A stretch of DNA of 64,000 nt. It comes from Brachycybe producta. Taxonomy: Eukaryota > Arthropoda > Diplopoda > Playtdesmida > Andrognathidae. Below, piece after piece: positions 60,090-64,000 of this stretch. The notes beneath the pieces were generated by a model. It was not told the origin of the DNA. It saw only the letters and a program-made list of their open reading frames with translations, and did no database searches. The stretch is taken from the NCBI GenBank assembly GCA_036925085.1, contig JAUPFP010000041.1, positions 132,001-196,000 on the forward strand, read 5' to 3'. How positions within the stretch are numbered: position 1 is the first letter of the stretch; each line of letters begins with the position of its first letter. The translations under genes and the position numbers were made by a program.

Positions 60090-60565
60090 GTCACTACAGC
60101 TACCAAAAAAATATTTAGACCTTTTGTTCATCAAAAGGGCCACTACAGCTACTAAAAAATAGGGGGACAAAATATAGACCTTTTTTATCACTTTTTCGTC
60201 ACTACAGCTAAAAAAATAACCCTTTCTCCCTAACCTAACCGAACCTTACCTAATGAAACCTTACCGAACCTTACCTAACCGAACCTTAACGATCCTAACC
60301 AAAAAGTACCCATACTAACCGAACCTAACCGATCCTAACCAAACCTAACCGATCCTAACCGAACCTTACCGATCCTAACCAAACCTAACCGAACCTTACC
60401 GAACATAATGAAACCTAATCGAACATAATGAAACCTAACTGAACCGAAAACGTATTGATAAATAAAAAGGCCTATATTTTTTGGTAGCTGTAGTGACCCT
60501 TTTGATGAAATAAAGGTCTATATATTTTTTTTGGTAGCTGTAGTGACCCAGTTAGCTGTAGTGAG
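60090..60565. mobile_element. Inner element with repeated GTCACTACAGCTA ends
   Basis: On the left GGTCACTACAGCTACCAAAA, GGCCACTACAGCTACTAAAA and CGTCACTACAGCTA recur; on the right their complement TTGGTAGCTGTAGTGACCC recurs two to three times. The TAGACCTTTT / AAAGGTCTATAT words also pair. So the end sequence is itself repeated, in opposite orientation on each side of the array. Confidence 0.7.
60225..60440 (+). repeat. Telomere-like degenerate CCTAACCGAA array
   Basis: Roughly twenty units of 10-11 bp, CCTAACCGAA, CCTTACCGAT and CCTAACCAAA, all on one strand. The complement TTCGGTTAGG resembles invertebrate telomere motifs, but units are irregular and the array is internal to a nested element, so it is not a chromosome end. 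Confidence 0.85.
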
Positions 60566-60725
60566 CCATTCCCAATGATATCTATGAAGTAGACGTTGCA
60601 CTGTCATCACAGAAATATGACGTTACTTCAAGACATCTAGACAGTTGCTTATCGTGAGAGTCAACTATCGCAACTTTCATGACAGCTACTCTCACGATAG
60701 AACTTTCGCCGTGAAAACGAGGCTT

Positions 60726-62216
60726 TAATTACGCCAACATATTGACTCGAATATTGACTTTTACTTTCGAATTCCTAACTACGTCTATAACAATTTCATT
60801 TCAGATTTTATCATTTTTGTTAAACTTTCAAGTAGTCTCGAAAATGACCACTGCATACTCCCGATTTTACTGGGATTCTCTTGAATCCTACTACACCCAT
60901 CATCCCTGATTCTAAACGTTACCCATTTCTCAAATAGTATTTTTTTTAGGAATTAGTCTTATTAGGAGCTAACAACAAAAAATAATCGTTAAGTCAAAAA
61001 CTGCCCTTAATCCCTTTTTGGTTCAACAGGTGTACAAAGAACTGACCACTGGTAAAAAAAAAAACAAGGTAACGAAAATTCTCTCCACTTTCAACTCCCT
61101 GTCAAAAAAGAAAAACTTTTGTGTTTTTCTTTCTCAATTATTCTTTCAAAAAGGGTGGAGAGAGAAAAAAAAAAGAAAGAAACAAGAAAATGTTATCCCT
61201 CAAGGAGTAGAACAAGAACAAGTAAGAACCCAGGGGGCACCGAGGGGGAAGGGGCAAGGGGTGGAGATGTCACATCACAAGAAAGTGACAGGCTCACAAG
61301 AAGAGGAACAACAACTAACTAAAAAAAAAACACATTAAAAACGACTTTTATGTTTCTTCTTCTTCTTCTGAGGTGTCCACCCAGAATTCTAAAAAGTAAT
61401 TCCATTCAAATATATACAACTGTTAATCTGCGGAATCAGCCAATCTGCAGATTTCCTAGACAACATGCTAGTAAATCTGCAAAATTCAACACCTAAAATG
61501 CATTGAATTTTGGACATCCACTAGAAGTTTGGTGGTTTTGCAGATTGTCTAGGCAGTCTGCGGATTGATAGAAAAATATTTTGTGTCATACATTGCATTG
61601 CTAGAACTATGGATCAGCTGCAGAATGAACATACCAAAAGGATCTAGCACCGTAACAATAAAGAAACGATAAGTACTTCAAAATTAGATTTGCTTTAAAG
61701 TAAATCTATCGATCCAAGCGCACTAACCGCTCCAAAATCTCGACTTCCTACTTATCGTAATAAAACATATATATATTGTAATGACGGTATAACATGAAAT
61801 TATGTGAAGCAATATTATAGGTGTACTAATATGGCGTCAATCACATATATTTGTAAAACAAACATTGACGCCATATTCATTCATCCGCTAAGATTCAATA
61901 GCAACAAATGGCTTCAATTCATACCGGTAAGACGTATTGCTTATGCACTTCCGACCTACAGAATTAAACTAATCGGAGTGCTCTAATAGCTCCACGATAA
62001 GAATTAAACTAGATGATAATTTGAACTTAAGACGGAGCTAGATCTTTCATTAAAATATACACAAGTTCTTATCCCTTTCCCGCTCCTTCGCGGGAATCTT
62101 ACGAATAAAAAGTATCTTCTAATGCAAGTACAAGAAATAACTCGATTCTAATGATTAAGAAACAAGTTATATTGGATAAAAGTTGGTGAAACGAGTGTGT
62201 AAAGTTGTTCGTTTAC
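60726..62216. other. Spacer, putative intron 1 of the WIF gene
   Basis: No exon was recognised. AG-rich stretch at 61,160-61,320, a short hairpin ATATGGCGTCAAT / ATTGACGCCATAT at 61,829-61,876, and an inverted-repeat element at 61,425-61,568. Confidence 0.45.
61425..61568. repeat. Imperfect inverted-repeat element
   Basis: AATCTGCGGAATCAGCCAAT and its partner CAGTCTGCGGATTG pair partly; CTAGACAA / TTGTCTAG and AATCTGCA / TGCAGATT are further complementary words. Probably a small decayed MITE. Confidence 0.5.
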
Positions 62217-62331
62217 CTAATAACTTCTTGACTTCGTCGGTTCCGATGAAAAGGTTTAAGTTTCCGAGCGTCAAAGTCAGAAGTCCCATAAGAAAGACGA
62301 ACCGGCCGTTCAGAAGGAAACCAATCGACAT
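62217..62331 (-). CDS. First coding exon of a WIF-domain protein, RYK/Derailed-like (partial)
   Basis: The exon starts at ATG (62,329-62,331) and encodes 38 residues plus the first base of the next codon. Residues 1-23 look like a signal peptide (basic N, hydrophobic FVFLMGLLTLTLG). Residues 24-39, NLNLFIGTDEVKKLLG, fit the first strand and helix of WIF domains, which in RYK read LYLSEDEV..LIG. The frame then meets a donor, G|GTAAAC, at 62,216-62,215; the same position after the first WIF strand is a plausible phase-1 boundary. RYK-type proteins are single-pass Wnt co-receptors with an extracellular WIF domain and a catalytically weak cytosolic kinase. The rest would lie at lower coordinates; none was found. 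The upstream in-frame GTG is not preferred. WIF1 or another WIF-containing secreted protein is an alternative. Confidence 0.55.
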
Positions 62332-63253
62332 TTTCCATCCACTTTCCTCTCTTTCATGAACATCTAACACGACGAAAACACAGCGTACACACAATAATAA
62401 CACTTATCACTCTACACGACCGAAGACATTAGAGACACATTTACCGACAAGAGTTCACGCACAAATGATGGGAAAAATTCACTTCCCTCCGACACCAAAC
62501 AAACGACGACGACATCTTGTCTACAACTACTAAACGGAAATTGATTATCAACGACATCTGGCGGCAGTCGGTGTAAAAATATTAAGGTGACATATTGAAA
62601 GGAAATATTCTCATCTACGACTGGTTTACCAGTTATGAGAGGGCGGAGTTTACATTGACATTACGACATTTTTAAAACCGTTTTACGGCTAAATTTGTAA
62701 AACAAAATAACTTTAGAATATATTCTAAAATCAACCGTGTTGTTATGTAAAATAAAATAAAAATTTATTAATTACTTCGTTTAGTAGCTCATCCCAGTTA
62801 ACTAATACCGTGTATAGCAAGTTTAATGTACTCAATCACAGAAAAGATATTTGCCTCTCTTTACTTAGTAATAGTCCTGGTATGATACACAGCACCATCT
62901 AGTGCTTAGCTTAAAAAAACATTTGGTATAACAAATAAAAAGATTTAACCGATGGAAAACGAAGTCAAACCATGCAACAATGGGCTTCCTAATATGGTTG
63001 ACATAAATAGAAATCTAAACAACGACGCGCCATTTTAGTTCACCTTAACATTTCTGTTGTATTGCTTTATAGGAAATCCTTTGTGCTTCAAAAATTAGTT
63101 ATCACAATTACCGTAATGTTTTTTTCTGTATAAAGAATAAATTTCTATCAACAGGGCCGTTGTTCATTGAGCCATTTCCGTTGTTTATTTTGTTGCTTTT
63201 CTCAGTTTTATTTCTGTAATTGACTAATTTGAAGGTGTAATAATTAATAAAAG
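62332..63253. promoter_or_regulatory. Divergent intergenic region between the WIF gene and CWC15
   Basis: 922 bp between the two start codons, which face away from each other. It must hold both 5' UTRs and at least one promoter. No TATA box at a convincing distance from either gene and no CpG-rich island were seen; small GC-richer patches lie near 62,500-62,570. No repeat copy from the rest of the window was recognised here, unlike the DNA to the left. Confidence 0.6.
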
Positions 63254-64000
63254 ATGACGACCGCGGCTAGACCTACATTTGACCCAGCTAGAGGAGGGAC
63301 TGGAAGAGGTGAAAAGGATTTAAGCGCCATTTCTAAGCAGTATTCCAGTCGAGATTTGCCAGCTCATACCAAACTCAAATACAGGTAGAAACAGATCCTC
63401 CTCCTTCCAAGAATCTTAAGTGTGTTTCTGTCATTCATTCGTTTTGCTTCTAATTAAGACAACCCGGACAAGAGACAAGTGAAGATATTCGAGGACGTGA
63501 CTTCCGGAAAGATTTGGATGACCGAGAACGAATTGCAGGAAGGGAACGCCTCGTAGAAAGAGAGAAACGAGGAGATCGAGCTGCAAGAGGTGTGGAGTTA
63601 ACATCGATATTAATGTTCAGTAACTCAAAAGAAAAGCATCACTAACTTACGTTTTGTAGCCGAATTAAACAGTTCCAGTGTCAAGAAACAGAGATTGGAT
63701 CAGATTCCTACTGCAAATCTCGATGCTGATGATCCTTTAGACGATGACGTAACTCCCGAAACTTTAGTCTCTTTTGTTTTCTGAAAAGTTGAACTCTCTT
63801 TTCTTTTCAGGAGGAAGAAAGTGATGAGGATAGTGAAGAAGATGACACGGCTGAACTGATGGCCGAATTGAATCGGATCAAGAAGGAACGTGCAGCAGAA
63901 CAAGTGCGAAAGGTATGTATCAGGTTGGTTTCTCACATATATTCAAGGTTGCTGATGTTTGCTTCTATAAATAAATAGGACGCCGAGAGGAAGGTAGAGG
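63254..64000 (+). CDS. CWC15: CWC15 spliceosome-associated protein, 5' part (exons 1-5)
   Basis: Exons: 63,254-63,384, 63,459-63,589, 63,660-63,748, 63,811-63,912 and 63,979 to the window edge; all four introns are GT-AG and 74, 70, 62 and 66 bp long. The joined frame gives 158 residues, about two thirds of the family's 220-230. The conserved N-terminus [15 protein letters not shown] is followed by [18 protein letters not shown], a charged RGRDFRKDL..RERxAGRE stretch, [17 protein letters not shown], an acidic run rich in Asp/Glu (about residues 114-130) and [18 protein letters not shown], all in family order. CWC15 (AD-002, Cwf15) is a small, largely disordered subunit of the Prp19/CDC5L-associated activated spliceosome in the nucleus. 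The C-terminal NPLL and RRWDDDVVFKN region lies beyond the window. It is divergently oriented to the WIF exon; co-regulation is not shown. Identification is secure. Confidence 0.96.

Larger units (their letters stand above)
59870..60725. mobile_element. Foldback element with TTAA-type flanks
   Basis: The ends AAGCCTCGTTTTCACGATAG and GCCGTGAAAACGAGGCTT are inverted complements; ATCGTG/CACGAT and CTGTCATGAGAGCAA / ATGACAGCTACTCTCA-like words follow. TTAA overlaps both borders (GTTAAGCC and GGCTTTAA), suggesting piggyBac-like TTAA insertion, which is an inference. The centre is filled by another element and its array. Confidence 0.7.

Noticed and set aside
60225..60440. Interstitial telomere / chromosome fusion point
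   Set aside because: Units are irregular, on one strand only, and bracketed by transposon ends, so capture by an element is simpler.

Overview
This window is A+T-rich animal DNA dominated by transposable-element debris, with the first recognisable host genes in its last 1.8 kb. At 63,254-64,000 (+) lies the 5' part of a CWC15 (AD-002/Cwf15) spliceosome-subunit gene, in five exons separated by very short introns (62-74 bp). At 62,217-62,331 (-) lies a single exon encoding a signal peptide and the first strand of what looks like a WIF domain (RYK/Derailed Wnt-receptor type), ending in a clean splice donor. The two genes are head to head, with 922 bp between their start codons. If the WIF call is right, part or all of the leftward 62 kb may be a giant first intron of that gene; no later RYK exon (rest of the WIF domain or kinase) was recognised.

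The host is a metazoan. Uniform introns of about 65 bp in CWC15, many non-autonomous hAT-like elements and a high density of the 8-mer TAGGCCTA would suit an invertebrate deuterostome such as an ascidian, but that is only a guess; no species can be named from this sequence.

Layout. 1-12 kb: MITE families with terminal inverted repeats (labelled A, B, C, F, H, S, Y here), several nested in each other, plus a 140-bp (TA)n tract. 12.1-13.6 kb: a stack of elements in which a hAT-like element contains a Helitron-like element, which itself contains a palindromic MITE (D). 14.5-21.3 kb: foldback elements, a 15-bp minisatellite, one possible minus-strand terminal exon, and a mariner-like element holding two further insertions. 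22.6-24.7 kb: a family A element swallowed a 1.5-kb palindrome whose arms carry a 30-bp alternating purine-pyrimidine satellite. 26-37 kb: scattered MITE copies, a LINE 3' end at 32.5 kb, and another possible minus-strand exon at 31.4-31.6 kb. 37-48 kb: mostly unannotatable DNA rich in C/G runs and GA/CT microsatellites. 48-61 kb: more palindromes, a second Helitron-like copy, a four-hairpin cluster at 55.8-56.3 kb, and a TTAA-flanked foldback element at 59.9-60.7 kb containing a telomere-like CCTAACCGAA array.

The best result is that family relationships inside the window give internal proof of mobility. Element D (8,111-8,292) sits in element S with an exact 8-bp target duplication, and an unoccupied S copy at 57.8 kb has only one copy of that 8-mer. 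Element Q likewise sits in mariner-like element R with an exact 8-bp duplication. Four of five D copies carry a perfect cAMP-response element plus CCAAT and GC-box motifs, so D disperses a promoter-like module. No tRNA, rRNA or CRISPR was found; family letters are local labels only.
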